Positions 9,180 to 18,579 of a stretch of DNA of 64,000 nucleotides are shown here, in pieces (within the stretch, counting starts at the first letter, position 1; each line of letters begins with the position of its first letter). The stretch comes from JAICLK01 sp963742655. GTDB taxonomy: Bacteria > Patescibacteriota > Saccharimonadia > Saccharimonadales > UBA4665. The notes under the pieces are model-generated. The model was not told where the DNA came from, did not search any database, and saw only the letters and a program-made list of their open reading frames with translations. The position numbers and the translations under genes are program-made. The stretch lies in the NCBI GenBank assembly GCA_963742655.1, contig CAVUMM010000005.1, positions 310,001 to 374,000 on the forward strand, read 5' to 3'.

Positions 9180-10886
9180 ATGATTCGTCGCGTCGGTAGA
9201 AAAGTTGCGAAAAAGAGTGTGGATATTTTCGCGCAGCCACTGAAAAAAATTTATAAACAGCATCGGCTGACCATAGAAAAGAACTCTTATAACAATTGGG
9301 CTTTAGAGAATGAACGCCAGTGTTTCTTGGGCCCAGACAGCAAAAAAGGACCGCTTGTCAGCGTAGTTGTCCCGGCGTTTAATCCCGTGCCGCAGCACTT
9401 TAGTGAGATGGTCTACTCGGTAGTAAACCAACACTATCAAAACTGGGAAATGATCATCGTAAACGCGTCGAGTGATCAGGTGTCTCGGCAGCAAATTGAT
9501 CAAGCGGGCCGGATCGACAGCCGTATCAAGGTGATTGACGTTAAGAAAAATCTGGGCATTGCCGGTAACACTAATATTGGTATCGATCACTGCCAGGGGG
9601 ACTATATCGCCTTCTTTGATCATGACGACCTTTTGCACGCGTGCGCTCTGCACTGTTTGGTGCGAGCGGTTATGCATGATGGCGCCGAACTGGCGTATAG
9701 CGACGAGGACAAGATTAAAGCCGATGATAGCATGTTCTTCGAACCGCTTTGCAAACCGGGCTGGTCCCCACATTTATTCCGTAATGCCAATTATATAAAT
9801 CATTTAACAATAGTGAAAAGCGATTTTGTACGCAAAGTTAACGGCTTACGGCCGGAAACTGACGGCGCCCAAGATTACGATTTATTGTTACGTATTATCG
9901 ATACGTGCAGACCGAAAATCGTCCACGTACCACGGGTGCTCTACCATTGGCGAGCCGCGCCAAGCTCGACTGCTGCGAACTTTTCGACGAAGCTGCATGT
10001 ATTGAAAGCCGGCGTGCATGCCGTGCAGCAGCATTTAGATCGTAACAGTATTGCTGGGTTAGCAAAATCAATCGACGGTCGCCCGGGATGGTATGAAATT
10101 GAATACGCCGCGCCAGCAAGAACGACAATAGTAGTCGGGCCGACAGCCCCTGATAAGCGCCGTATGTGTGCCGTTTGGCTTCAGGAGCTTGTGGCAACAG
10201 CGAAGGCCGGTTTGCCAGCCGTGGAACTAGTTGTTGGTGATTGGTTTGACGGCTTCCGTAGTGATGACGTTTTTAATGATGTAGATGTTCATTTGGTGTC
10301 GTCGGATGCGAAGCACTACTGGCAAGATGCGGCTGAATTTACCCACGGGCAGGCAGTCCTATGTTTCTCGGCAGCGTCTAGCCCTGTCAACAGTAGCGCT
10401 GTTGCGCAGCTCGTTAGTTGCGCTTATCAGCTGAATGCTATTGTTGCTCCGGTGCTAATTAGTGGTGGGAAGTACATCCTCGACGCCGGTCTGATAGAAA
10501 CCAATGTTGGGCTCGAACCATTGTTTCTCGAAAGTAGACTCGGTGACTGGACGGCTTTTGGTTCGACGGAATGGGTCCGAAATGTTTCCGGTCTGACAAT
10601 GCAGGTATTTGCAGCCACTACTACCACGTTTCGGCACGTTGCTCAAGCCGTCGCTAAGCACCAGCCTTTGGACGTTATATCGCCTGACATGCTACGAGAT
10701 GGACAAGTGGATTTAGTATCGAGCGCCCATTGCCAGTTTCTGTACAAAGGGCCACTTACGAATTTGCCGCTGACTAATCATTCATTCGGTAATCCCGAGC
10801 TCGCTCAAATATCGCCGCCGTCCATTCGGGTCAAAATGTCGTCGTGGGGTACTATAGGAGAGCGAAGTGAACGAGAAAACGTCTAG
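9180..10886 (+). CDS. glycosyltransferase family 2, two-domain
   Basis: 568 residues. The GT2 domain (about 60-290) reads VSVVVPAFNPVPQHFSEMVY with the metal-binding FDHDD and acceptor-side DGAQDYDLLLRI. The C-terminal half (about 300-560) resembles a second, degenerate GT-A domain without a clear DXD. The ATG at 9180 is preferred to the in-frame GTG at 9159 because TAAGGG at 9167-9172 is a good ribosome-binding site 7 nt upstream. TATAAA at 9151-9156 could be its -10. The end overlaps the next gene by 20 bp, so the two are coupled. Confidence 0.87.
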   Translation: MIRRVGRKVAKKSVDIFAQPLKKIYKQHRLTIEKNSYNNWALENERQCFLGPDSKKGPLVSVVVPAFNPVPQHFSEMVYSVVNQHYQNWEMIIVNASSDQVSRQQIDQAGRIDSRIKVIDVKKNLGIAGNTNIGIDHCQGDYIAFFDHDDLLHACALHCLVRAVMHDGAELAYSDEDKIKADDSMFFEPLCKPGWSPHLFRNANYINHLTIVKSDFVRKVNGLRPETDGAQDYDLLLRIIDTCRPKIVHVPRVLYHWRAAPSSTAANFSTKLHVLKAGVHAVQQHLDRNSIAGLAKSIDGRPGWYEIEYAAPARTTIVVGPTAPDKRRMCAVWLQELVATAKAGLPAVELVVGDWFDGFRSDDVFNDVDVHLVSSDAKHYWQDAAEFTHGQAVLCFSAASSPVNSSAVAQLVSCAYQLNAIVAPVLISGGKYILDAGLIETNVGLEPLFLESRLGDWTAFGSTEWVRNVSGLTMQVFAATTTTFRHVAQAVAKHQPLDVISPDMLRDGQVDLVSSAHCQFLYKGPLTNLPLTNHSFGNPELAQISPPSIRVKMSSWGTIGERSERENV

Positions 10887-11862
10887 CCGTCGTAAAGTTG
10901 CCTTCATCATTGTCTGTTGGAATAATTTGGAGTTATTACCGGAATGCTTTGCGTCGATTCGTGAGCAGACATACGATTCGATCGACACCTATCTCGTGGA
11001 TAATGATTCGAAGGATAAGTCAGTTGGCTATACTGAAAAGAACTTTCCGGAGGCTAAGATTATCGAGGTCGGCTATAATAGCGGTTTTGCGGTTGGCAAT
11101 AATATTGGCATCAAAAAAGCCATGGAAGACCCCGAAGTCGGCTACTTCGCGCTTTTAAATACCGACGCTCGACTCGACAAAGACTGGACAAAACGCATGG
11201 TTGAGTTCGCCGAGTCCAAGCCCCATGCCGCTTTGCTGCAGGGCACGACACTAGACTATTATAACCACGAAATAATCGATTCGACCCATATCTACATCGC
11301 CTATAATGGCCAGGGAACACAAGGTAACTGGCGCCATTATTACAATGGTGAAATGGGTCCCCAAAAAGTTTTTGGCGTGAATGCAGCAGCATGTGTCATA
11401 ACGCGTGACTTTGTGGAAGCACAGCCATTCCGTAACGAATTATTTGACGAACGGATGTTTATGTATCTAGAGGATCTGGATCTGAGCACCCGTGCGACGA
11501 TTATGGGCTGGGACAATTATTTAGTACCTGTTGCACGTGCGTACCACATGGGTTCGGCTTCGTCCGGCAAAAATCCAGGGTTCTCTTTATATATGACGTT
11601 TAGGAATAATAGCGCCTTACTATTTAAGAATCTGCCTTTTGGCATGTTGGTGCGTATGGCGCCACACGTTTTACGCGGTGATTTAGATACAATTCGTGAG
11701 CTGCGGAGACGAGGTAAGAGTAAGGCTGCCAATAGGGTCATCAAGGGGAGGGTTATTGGAGTGCTGCGTATAGTATTTTATATAAATAAACGGCGGAAAA
11801 TGCGAAGAGCGAATAGCATTATTCGCGGTTATTTGTGGCGTCTCATGCGCTCCGGTAATTAG
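10867..11862 (+). CDS. glycosyltransferase family 2 (rhamnosyltransferase-like)
   Basis: 331 residues starting at GTG, with AGGAG at 10856-10860 six bases upstream. The GT-A features are FIIVCWNNLELLPECFAS, LVDNDSKDKS, NSGFAVGNNIGI, and LNTDA in place of DXD. It is the same subgroup as the GT2 at 1591-2625 and a plausible rhamnosyltransferase given the rmlBCDA genes. The C-terminus is very basic (RRRGKSKAANRVIKGR), suitable for contact with anionic membrane. It is the last gene of the left-hand plus-strand polysaccharide operon. Confidence 0.88.
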   Translation: MNEKTSSRRKVAFIIVCWNNLELLPECFASIREQTYDSIDTYLVDNDSKDKSVGYTEKNFPEAKIIEVGYNSGFAVGNNIGIKKAMEDPEVGYFALLNTDARLDKDWTKRMVEFAESKPHAALLQGTTLDYYNHEIIDSTHIYIAYNGQGTQGNWRHYYNGEMGPQKVFGVNAAACVITRDFVEAQPFRNELFDERMFMYLEDLDLSTRATIMGWDNYLVPVARAYHMGSASSGKNPGFSLYMTFRNNSALLFKNLPFGMLVRMAPHVLRGDLDTIRELRRRGKSKAANRVIKGRVIGVLRIVFYINKRRKMRRANSIIRGYLWRLMRSGN

Positions 11863-11973
11863 AAATAGCGCTACGTAGTAGCTGAGAGGTCAGCTTGTCA
11901 GGCGGCTTTCAGTCAGCATCGTAGTAGCCGGTTGATGGTTGGTGGCTCTTGAACTCGAAATCGCACTGGGAAA

Positions 11974-13443
11974 TTATTGCTGTAAGACAAGGTGGCGCAG
12001 GACTTTCTGTGCTGCATGGTTCGCCCGAATAACAGCTGGTTGCTGCCAATACCAGTTATCTTGGCTGAGGAGTATGTGAGTAGATGCCCCGCCGCCAGCA
12101 ATAACAAAGGCGACAAACACAAGCACAAATGACGCCAACTTAAGCCAATACATCCGTTGCAGCACGAAGCCTATTGCCAACGTAATGAAAACCACAAGTA
12201 TCGGTAAAATGGGTAGGAGATAGCGTGCCTGAATAGTGGCTGGCACGTGATACTTATAGTACACCGCGATATTTTGAATAAAGACCGCAGCCGTGAGCCC
12301 TACAGCAATAGTTATCAAAAAATAGAACGCCCTGTTCTTAGGCATAGAACGCCACGCGTAAAGTAGTATAGCGATGCCACCTAGCGAGAATGTCGATACC
12401 ATAAGCTGCACTAACGGTAACGGCCCGAGGTGGATAGCCATACCACTAGTATTAACCGCCATCGACCAGGTGCTAAAATTCAACATAAATTCAAGCCACG
12501 TGATGGCATAAAAAGGCGGTAATACAGTTGGTCGCTGGTTCTTATTTACTAACAAGGCTCGATAGCTACTAAATACCGCACTTTTCATACATCTGCTCTC
12601 TTGCATAGTAGCGGCACAGTCAGGGTTGGGGGTATCATACCGTATAGTGTCCGCGACGTAGACCTGAGAAAAGAGACCAACCGAAATAATCAATAACGTC
12701 GCTACAGTAGCTACACTCCACCTGCTCGATTTCTTGATCGAGGTGGTCAGCTCGCTAAAGAAGTCTCTGCCATACCGGCGCCACGAAACGACTGCCAGAT
12801 ACACCACGGCGATGGCAAAGATCGGCAAAATTTGGACTTGAACCAAACTCGCAACGCAGCCCCATATGATAACCCCGGCGTACGCTTTCCAATCTAACGT
12901 CTTGGCCATGATAATCTGCACGCAATAAATCAAGAATATAGCCGTGAGCGGAAATAGCATGTTGTCATAATTGATGGTAGCCGCCACCAGCGAAGCCATG
13001 GGCAAGAATATAAGGAAAAGCAAGGCGACGTTGATAACTCGTTGTTTGACACCAAGTTTCTTGAAGAGTCTGCTAAAGAGCAACAGACCGCTGCCAAATA
13101 GTGCAATATTAAGTACCCTCAACGCTAAGACCTGCTTTGCCTGTACACTAGTGAACAGTTCTATTAGTCGGTATGGAAAGCTCATTATGTAGTGATACAG
13201 ATGTGAACCTTCATGAAAAAGGTCACGGTAACCGTCGTAACCGGTTGGTTGGTTGGTGATGATAGGTGAAAGGCGATGACTATAAATCTTTATGAGGCCG
13301 TAGTGAAAGTCCTCGTCATAGGGCAGCGGATACCTAAATGAGAATGCAACCCATAAGGCCTGCACTGCAAATAGGGCGACAACGAGCCATAAGAACAAAT
13401 TTGAATCCAAAAACGCAATGATTCTTGGATAGATTCGCTTCAT
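11974..13443 (-). CDS. GT-C fold integral membrane glycosyltransferase-like protein
   Basis: 489 residues with about ten to twelve hydrophobic helices. After the first helix comes YPLPYDEDFHYG, an acidic motif in the first external loop as in GT39/GT83-type enzymes that use polyprenyl-phosphate sugars outside the membrane. A CAATMQESRCM loop carries two cysteines. It would add sugars to glycans or proteins on the outer face; substrate unknown. It is transcribed opposite to the GT operon from a promoter whose -10 abuts the start codon. Confidence 0.78.
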   Translation of the reverse strand: MKRIYPRIIAFLDSNLFLWLVVALFAVQALWVAFSFRYPLPYDEDFHYGLIKIYSHRLSPIITNQPTGYDGYRDLFHEGSHLYHYIMSFPYRLIELFTSVQAKQVLALRVLNIALFGSGLLLFSRLFKKLGVKQRVINVALLFLIFLPMASLVAATINYDNMLFPLTAIFLIYCVQIIMAKTLDWKAYAGVIIWGCVASLVQVQILPIFAIAVVYLAVVSWRRYGRDFFSELTTSIKKSSRWSVATVATLLIISVGLFSQVYVADTIRYDTPNPDCAATMQESRCMKSAVFSSYRALLVNKNQRPTVLPPFYAITWLEFMLNFSTWSMAVNTSGMAIHLGPLPLVQLMVSTFSLGGIAILLYAWRSMPKNRAFYFLITIAVGLTAAVFIQNIAVYYKYHVPATIQARYLLPILPILVVFITLAIGFVLQRMYWLKLASFVLVFVAFVIAGGGASTHILLSQDNWYWQQPAVIRANHAAQKVLRHLVLQQ

Positions 13444-13448
13444 TTGTC

Positions 13449-13454
13449 ATTATA
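13449..13454 (-). promoter_or_regulatory. -10 box of a leaderless promoter (GT-C gene)
   Basis: A perfect TATAAT on the minus strand ends 5 nt before the ATG at 13443, so transcription should begin at or within the start codon. No Shine-Dalgarno sequence is present. No good -35 is seen at the standard distance. Confidence 0.6.
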
Positions 13455-13568
13455 ATAGCACCAAATACCTCGCTGACCGTAAAAATCCATTGTACAAGTC
13501 TATAAATTATGCCCATAATTAAATCTAGAATTAGCTTCGTCAAGGGCAACGCCAAAATAGAGTAATCC

Positions 13569-14168
13569 ATGATATCTCCCCATCCAGCAAAAAGCCACAC
13601 CAAAAGATCCAGCCAGATCGTGCTCGTTGTATCCGGCGTAGCTGTCCTAGCGATCTTGGTCATCACGACATTAGAGCTTACCGGGAAAATTCACCTATTC
13701 CACAAGCGAACTATGACCGCACCCAGCGCAAGCCAGTACACCAAGGGGGAAAGAGGAAGTAGTACTAGCAGTACTGGTACGAGCTCGACCCAGTCATCAA
13801 CGTCGGTCGGAAGTCAACAATACGGGAGTCAGAAGAACACGGGCGACGACACTTCTACGCTCATCACGCCGAGTGGCCTGTTTGTTAGCAATCATCATCC
13901 AAACCTTAGCGGATCGCCAGCACCGAATGAAATAAACTCCTCATGCACCACCACTCCAGGGGCGACGTGCCGAATTGAATTCACGAAGGATGAGGTAACG
14001 AAATCGCTGTCCTCGCAAGTGACCGATGATGGAGGGTCAGCTTATTGGAACTGGAAACTCCAGGACATCGGTCTAACCCAGGGGGAGTGGACCGTTACCG
14101 CTAGAGCAACCTTAGGTTCGCAATCAGCGACAGCGCCAGACGCTTTAAAACTGGATGTCCAGCCATGA
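13569..14168 (+). CDS. membrane-anchored Ser/Thr-rich protein with Ig-like C-terminal domain
   Basis: 199 residues. A basic N-terminus is followed by one membrane helix (IVLVVSGVAVLAILVITTLE, about 18-37), a low-complexity Ser/Thr/Gly linker (about 50-100) and a beta-rich C-terminal domain (about 110-199) resembling a bacterial Ig-like fold, with two cysteines (SSCTTTPGATCRIE). It is probably tethered to the membrane and exposed outside. The stop codon overlaps the start of the next gene (ATGA), so it is co-translated with the secreted lysozyme-like protein. Function unknown. Confidence 0.72.
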   Translation: MISPHPAKSHTKRSSQIVLVVSGVAVLAILVITTLELTGKIHLFHKRTMTAPSASQYTKGERGSSTSSTGTSSTQSSTSVGSQQYGSQKNTGDDTSTLITPSGLFVSNHHPNLSGSPAPNEINSSCTTTPGATCRIEFTKDEVTKSLSSQVTDDGGSAYWNWKLQDIGLTQGEWTVTARATLGSQSATAPDALKLDVQP

Positions 14169-15952
14169 AGCGACTCCACTCCATTAGAGTCAATTACGTT
14201 GCCATCTTGACGCTGGCTATTATCATGGCCCTGACACCTCTGTTCACGCTACAGCAAGCGGATGCTCTCACTTTTCACGCTACACGTGTTATCGATGACC
14301 CGGTGTTCGACAACTATAGATCAATGTCGGCAAGTAGTATTGATGCCTTCTTGAACAGGTTTTCGGGCAGCTGTATCAGCTCAGCGAGCGGTTTTCTGGC
14401 TCGTGATCCCAACGGATATAACCCCACCAACGGCTTCTTATACGGTGGCAATGTAACCGCCGGGCGCATTATATATGACGCTGCCAATGCCTATCAAATC
14501 AATCCTCAGGTTCTGCTCGCCACGATCGAAAAAGAGGAAGGGCTCGTCCGCGGTGACGGAACGTATGGCTGCTCAACGCTTGCGATAAGCGCTGCAGTGG
14601 GATACGGCTGTCCGGATAGTAGCAAGTTGTACAACTACAGTTCAGTTAACTTATACACGCGACATGGTACGACGTATACCTCAATAAATAGTATTTGCGT
14701 TAAGAGTAGCCAAATGGTAGGTTTTTCTCAGCAGATCATTCATGCGGCGTGGCTATTGAAATTTGGTGAACAACGATCACAGGGCAACCTCAATTGGGCG
14801 GTTATAAAGGGTAGTTGGAACAATTCCGACGATCCACAAACTTGCTACGGCGGACCTATGACACAAGGATGGCACGCTGTCTGCCCAAGCGGAGCCACCA
14901 CTTACTACGACGGCTACAAGACTATCGATGGAACGGCTGTTCATATGGATACGGGTGCCACAGCCGCCTTATATTGGTACACACCTCATTTTCACGGTAA
15001 TCAATTGTTCTTTAGCATCTACACAGGATGGTTTGGCGCACCGCTAGTCGGACAAGCCATGCCTGACTGCCAAACTGATGCATCAAAGGTGTCGTGTGTC
15101 TGGCTACTCGATTATCCTCGTTCGGCTAATGAGTTTCTCACCTCATCCACGCCCGAAAGAGATAACCTCGCCTACTTCAGTAAGTTTAAGTATAGGGGCA
15201 TAGCGTTCTTTGCTAGCGTAACTTCCGGCACAGATACAGTTCCTGTTTATAGGTTATACGATCCGAGAACGGGCGGACACTTTTGGACGGCAGGAATAAA
15301 TGAAAAGAATACACTGACGGCTAGGGGATACGGAGTTGAAGGGGTTGCTTTCTATGCTGTCCAACCAGGATCTGCTCGTGCCGGTAGTCCGGTGTATAGG
15401 ATCTATGATTCGAGAACCGGTGCCCATATCTGGACGGCCTCCGAATCATACAAAAATGCCCTCCTGGCAAACCCGGTATATAAGTACGAAGGGATTAGCT
15501 TCTATTCTGCTGCACCGCAAGTCGTAGAAACTGCTCCATCGGCGGGCTTCAAAAACGTCTATCGCTTCAATGGGCTACCTGGCAATGAACATTTTTGGAC
15601 TTCTAGTGTCGCGGAGCGAAACAATTTACTTCAAGTTGGATACCCTTATGAGGGGGTGGGGTGGCAAGTCACGCAAAGTATCACGACTACACCGGTGTAT
15701 AGATTGTATTCGAGCAAGCAAAAAAGGCACTTCTGGACGGCAAGTTCTACAGAAAAAAATAATTTGCTCAAGCTTGGCTACGGTTACGAAGGCATAGTAT
15801 TTTATGCCTCAAACACCACCACAGGAGCGCCTGTTTATCGCATATATGATTCCAAAAGTGGACTCCACTTCTGGACTGCAAGTGTAAATGAGCGTAATAG
15901 CTCGGTACAAAATTCGGGTTACCGTCTCGAAGGTGTCGCCTGGTACGATTAG
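14165..15952 (+). CDS. secreted lysozyme-like protein with five DUF5648 repeats
   Basis: 595 residues. The signal peptide is about 1-35 (hydrophobic AILTLAIIMALTPLF, cleavage near ADA-LT). Residues about 90-290 contain INPQVLLATIEKEEGLV, the helix carrying the catalytic glutamate in SLT/lysozyme-like domains of actinobacterial secreted proteins. From about 315 to the end are five repeats of about 50 residues with the pattern PVYRLYDPRTGGHFWTA...GYxxEGVAFYA, the DUF5648 signature, thought to bind glycans. A cell-wall-targeted enzyme or adhesin is likely; in an epibiont of Actinobacteria it could act on the host wall, which is inference. Confidence 0.82.
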   Translation: MKRLHSIRVNYVAILTLAIIMALTPLFTLQQADALTFHATRVIDDPVFDNYRSMSASSIDAFLNRFSGSCISSASGFLARDPNGYNPTNGFLYGGNVTAGRIIYDAANAYQINPQVLLATIEKEEGLVRGDGTYGCSTLAISAAVGYGCPDSSKLYNYSSVNLYTRHGTTYTSINSICVKSSQMVGFSQQIIHAAWLLKFGEQRSQGNLNWAVIKGSWNNSDDPQTCYGGPMTQGWHAVCPSGATTYYDGYKTIDGTAVHMDTGATAALYWYTPHFHGNQLFFSIYTGWFGAPLVGQAMPDCQTDASKVSCVWLLDYPRSANEFLTSSTPERDNLAYFSKFKYRGIAFFASVTSGTDTVPVYRLYDPRTGGHFWTAGINEKNTLTARGYGVEGVAFYAVQPGSARAGSPVYRIYDSRTGAHIWTASESYKNALLANPVYKYEGISFYSAAPQVVETAPSAGFKNVYRFNGLPGNEHFWTSSVAERNNLLQVGYPYEGVGWQVTQSITTTPVYRLYSSKQKRHFWTASSTEKNNLLKLGYGYEGIVFYASNTTTGAPVYRIYDSKSGLHFWTASVNERNSSVQNSGYRLEGVAWYD

Positions 15953-16318
15953 GAAGACATGTCACAAATACCGTCTCAGCGGGGTAGTGATGATGCCGGG
16001 TTGTTGGTTGGGATTAGTGGCTTGCTGCTTGCCGTTGTTCGTATTTTATTTCGATTGCTCTTGGCCGGCGCAATGATGGCGCGCGGCTGGACAGCACGGG
16101 GTACGGTGCTACGAACGTGAAGGCGAGAAGAGGGTCTCAACGGGCTGGATTGCCCGGAAACCTTTATATTCTCACCCCCACGCAGGCTGAAAGCGCACAT
16201 CACATGTGATGTGGTTCAAGTCTTGTTGTACCTAGCAGCCCTTTTGGGGTTGGTTATGGGTCGGCCCCGGGCTTAGGCTATGGGCCAGAAGCGCATCTGG
16301 CTGACTACGAAGCTTCGA
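15953..16318. other. intergenic region, left part of a GC-rich island
   Basis: About 365 bp without a supportable gene. It contains the 18-bp palindrome at 16196-16213 and GC-rich sequence leading into the decayed CHAP gene. Base composition shifts from the preceding DUF5648 gene, consistent with an insertion boundary near 15960. Confidence 0.45.
16196..16213. repeat. perfect 18-bp palindrome
   Basis: CACATCACATGTGATGTG reads identically on both strands. It stands alone in a gene-free stretch at the edge of the GC-rich island. It could be a protein-binding operator or part of an integration scar; nothing more can be said. Confidence 0.6.
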
Positions 16319-17065
16319 TCAGCCCGACACCCAGGAGTAGGTGACCTGGTCTCCAAACGTCGTCCCGTACTTGATGAAGAACACGCCGTTATCACCGTTG
16401 CGGAGCCCGATGTAGGCGTAGCCGTCATCGTTGAAGTCCGCAGCGAACGGCTGGTAATGGTAGCTGCTCAGGTTCTTGAAATGGTTGAACTTCGTCGGCC
16501 ATCGTGCGTCGCCTTGAGAGATGGTCATCTATTCGAATGGGGCGCTGGGGACGGCGTCCTCCGAGATGGTGATGGTATAGGAGTCCAGGCTGCCGCTCAC
16601 ATCTTCGATGTAAGCGACGTGGCCCTCCGTCCCCATGTCATTGGTCGCGCCATCAGCTGCGTCCCACCAGGCGACAGAGCCAAGCCCTGCGTAGCCCGCT
16701 GATTGACCGGTACGCCGTGGGCACAGGCATTCGTCCCCCATCTACTGGCGTTTCTTCCAGTCGATATCCCGGGGTTCGGACGCGCCGTTGACCGTGCTCT
16801 CTGTATACGCCACGTAGTTGGTGTAGTCGTGGGCAGCGTCGGCACCCCAATAGCTAGCGCCGCTGTTGGAGCTGTAGTCGTGGTCGGTGTAGCCCGCGCT
16901 GTGCAGGTGCTGTGACGGTACCGCTGGACAGCCGGCTGTGTAAGCCAGCGCCGGCCCGGCCGTACTCACCACCGCGATGGCGGATAAGCCGAGCAGTCCG
17001 GTCACGAGCCCCAGTACTGTCAGATAGGAAATGCCCAAGGAGGCTGAAGCGGTGGATTTGCGCAA
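16319..17065 (-). pseudogene. decayed secreted CHAP-domain amidase/peptidase
   Basis: A TTG start is followed by an actinobacterial-style signal peptide (hydrophobic core, ...TAGPALA cleavage), then a CHAP-like domain, in one frame interrupted by TAG at 16742-16744 and 16529-16531. The second TAG sits where Trp is expected (PFE-stop-MTISQGDARW). Near the first TAG, the neighbouring frame encodes the missing segment RWGTNACAHGVPVNQ, so compensating indels are present. The catalytic Cys of the usual CTNYVAY motif is Tyr here (HDYTNYVAYTES), while GHVAYIE with the His remains. GC-rich codon use differs from neighbouring genes. This is probably a horizontally acquired wall-hydrolase gene now dead. 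Confidence 0.72.
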
Positions 17066-17174
17066 GGTGCGGGCGGTGACGATGCAAAGGTATTGTCTGA
17101 CGGTTTGGCTGTGGCTTCAAGTGGGCAGCTGACGAACCATGTTGGCAGGCAGCTCGTAAGAAGCCTACCGCACG

Positions 17175-17496
17175 TCAGCATAAGGCGCCACTATCTGTAG
17201 ACCCGAGTTGGCCCGCCACCATATCGGTATTGTTTTTATGAAAACCTGTCTTTACTTGTGAAGCCGTTATTTGTGTCCAATTCAGCCATTCATCCGAGCG
17301 TTCGGTTTGCGGATGACCGTAGATTAGTGCAGCATCCTTCTCCTGATTACCATAAAGGAAGGTTTTGTAAGCCCCCTCTGACGTTCCGCTAATTTTAAAA
17401 ATAGTAAAACCCAAAAAAAACAAGAATCACCGGATAGATCCAAAAGGACCGTAAGTTGAGCTGTTTTAATACTTTGTTTTGCTTTTTCCTCGGCAA
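17175..17496 (-). pseudogene. 5' stump of a DUF7657-like membrane protein
   Basis: Read across one frameshift, the product starts at TTG (17496) and runs MPRKKQNKVLKQLNLRSFWI, one membrane helix (YPVILVFF-LGFTIF), then KISGTSEGAYKTFLYG and QTERSDEWLNWTQITASQV. The last motif (RSDEW...SQ) is typical of the first external loop of large GT-C-like DUF7657 proteins, normally several hundred residues long. The reading frame breaks at the T8 run (17413-17420, one base too many), and the gene is cut off near 17175 where GC-rich DNA begins. A TATAAT at 17504-17509, 7 nt upstream, supports the TTG start. Confidence 0.6.
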
Positions 17497-17503
17497 ATAA
17501 GGA

Positions 17504-17509
17504 ATTATA
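17504..17509 (-). promoter_or_regulatory. -10 box upstream of the DUF7657-like stump
   Basis: TATAAT on the minus strand, 7 nt before the TTG start at 17496, the same leaderless spacing as other genes in the window. It suggests the truncated gene once had a functional promoter. Confidence 0.5.
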
Positions 17510-17592
17510 TAGCAATTAAGGTGAACAGGTGCACAATTGAAGTAATCATAGTTTATACTTGGTAGGTATTAAATGATTAAGGGTTAGTGAAT

Positions 17593-18529
17593 ATGAAGCG
17601 ATGCTTAGTCCTTGGCGCAAACGGTTTTCTGGGAAGTCATTTAGTCGATGCGCTTGTGGCTGCCGGTTACGAAGTGCGAGCTTTCGACAGGTTTATATCG
17701 AGCACTAATAATTTTCTCCCGAGTGATCGAATAGAGACTATGCCGGGCGATTTTCTGAATCGAGACGACCTCGTAAAAGCGTTAAAAAAGGTAGATTATG
17801 TATTTCATTTTGTTTCTACGACTACACCGATAACGGCCGAAAACGATCCGCTCATTGACATCGCACACCAACCTAAAAATGAGTGTGGAGCTTTTCGAGG
17901 AATGCGTCTCAGCAAGGGTAAAAAAAGTCATATTTGCCTCAACTGGCGGTGCGATATACGGTATGAATAGCTCTGAAAATGTTGGAGAGCAGACGCTGCC
18001 GCAACCAATTTCACCGTATGCTATCGGAAAACTTAGCATAGAACATTACTTGCATTACTTTGCCAAAAAACGTGGGTTAGACAGCATAATCTTTCGTATA
18101 TCCAACCCATACGGGGAAAGGCAATCAATATACGCTAAACAGGGAGTAATACCCATATTTTTGCAGCGGATAGCGCGTAACGAACCAATTACAGTTTTAG
18201 GCGATGGTTCGATGGTCCGGGATTATATATATGTAAAAGACGTAGCCGAAATGATAAGTCGCGTTTTCGTACCCGCCAAACAAGATCTATACAACCTGGG
18301 GAGTGGACAAGGTGTGAGCATACATCAGCTCATTGAAACTATTAGAGGAATTGTGAAGAGGCCCATAGAGGTAATACATCAAGAAAATTTGGCCACTTTT
18401 GTGGATAAAATTGTGCTAGACAACGATCGTTTTAGAAGTGAATTTGGGCTAGCACCAAAAGTGAGCTTAGAAGACGGTATTCGCGCTACATGGGAGTATG
18501 TATTAGAACAAGTTAGCGAAACTTCTTAA
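17593..18529 (+). CDS. NAD-dependent sugar epimerase/dehydratase, frameshifted
   Basis: Extended short-chain dehydrogenase acting on a nucleotide-sugar. The first part (17593 to about 17862) carries the NAD loop LGANGFLGSHL. The second part (about 17867-18529) continues with TNLKMSVELFEECV, STGGAIYG, the catalytic YAIGK, and the substrate loop RISNPYGERQSIY. Joining them needs removal of one base between 17860 and 17867; the joined length of about 311 residues is normal for the family. AAGGG at 17579-17583 is 9 nt from the ATG. Either a real one-base insertion or a sequencing error. Exact epimerase specificity is unknown. Confidence 0.8.
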
Positions 18530-18579
18530 AACTTTGTACTATTTTTACGCGGAAATTTTAATTTATGTCGTTACCTTAA

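Noticed and set aside
13334..13666. 110-codon minus-strand frame with hydrophobic residues between 11974-13443 and 13569-14168
   Set aside because: It overlaps the start regions of two better-supported divergent genes and the promoter of the GT-C gene, and has no start signal of its own.
16319..17065. TAG read as an amino acid (stop-codon reassignment)
   Set aside because: TAG ends ordinary genes here, such as the ABC permease and the AbrB antitoxin, and the CHAP gene also has indels and a lost catalytic Cys, so decay explains it better.
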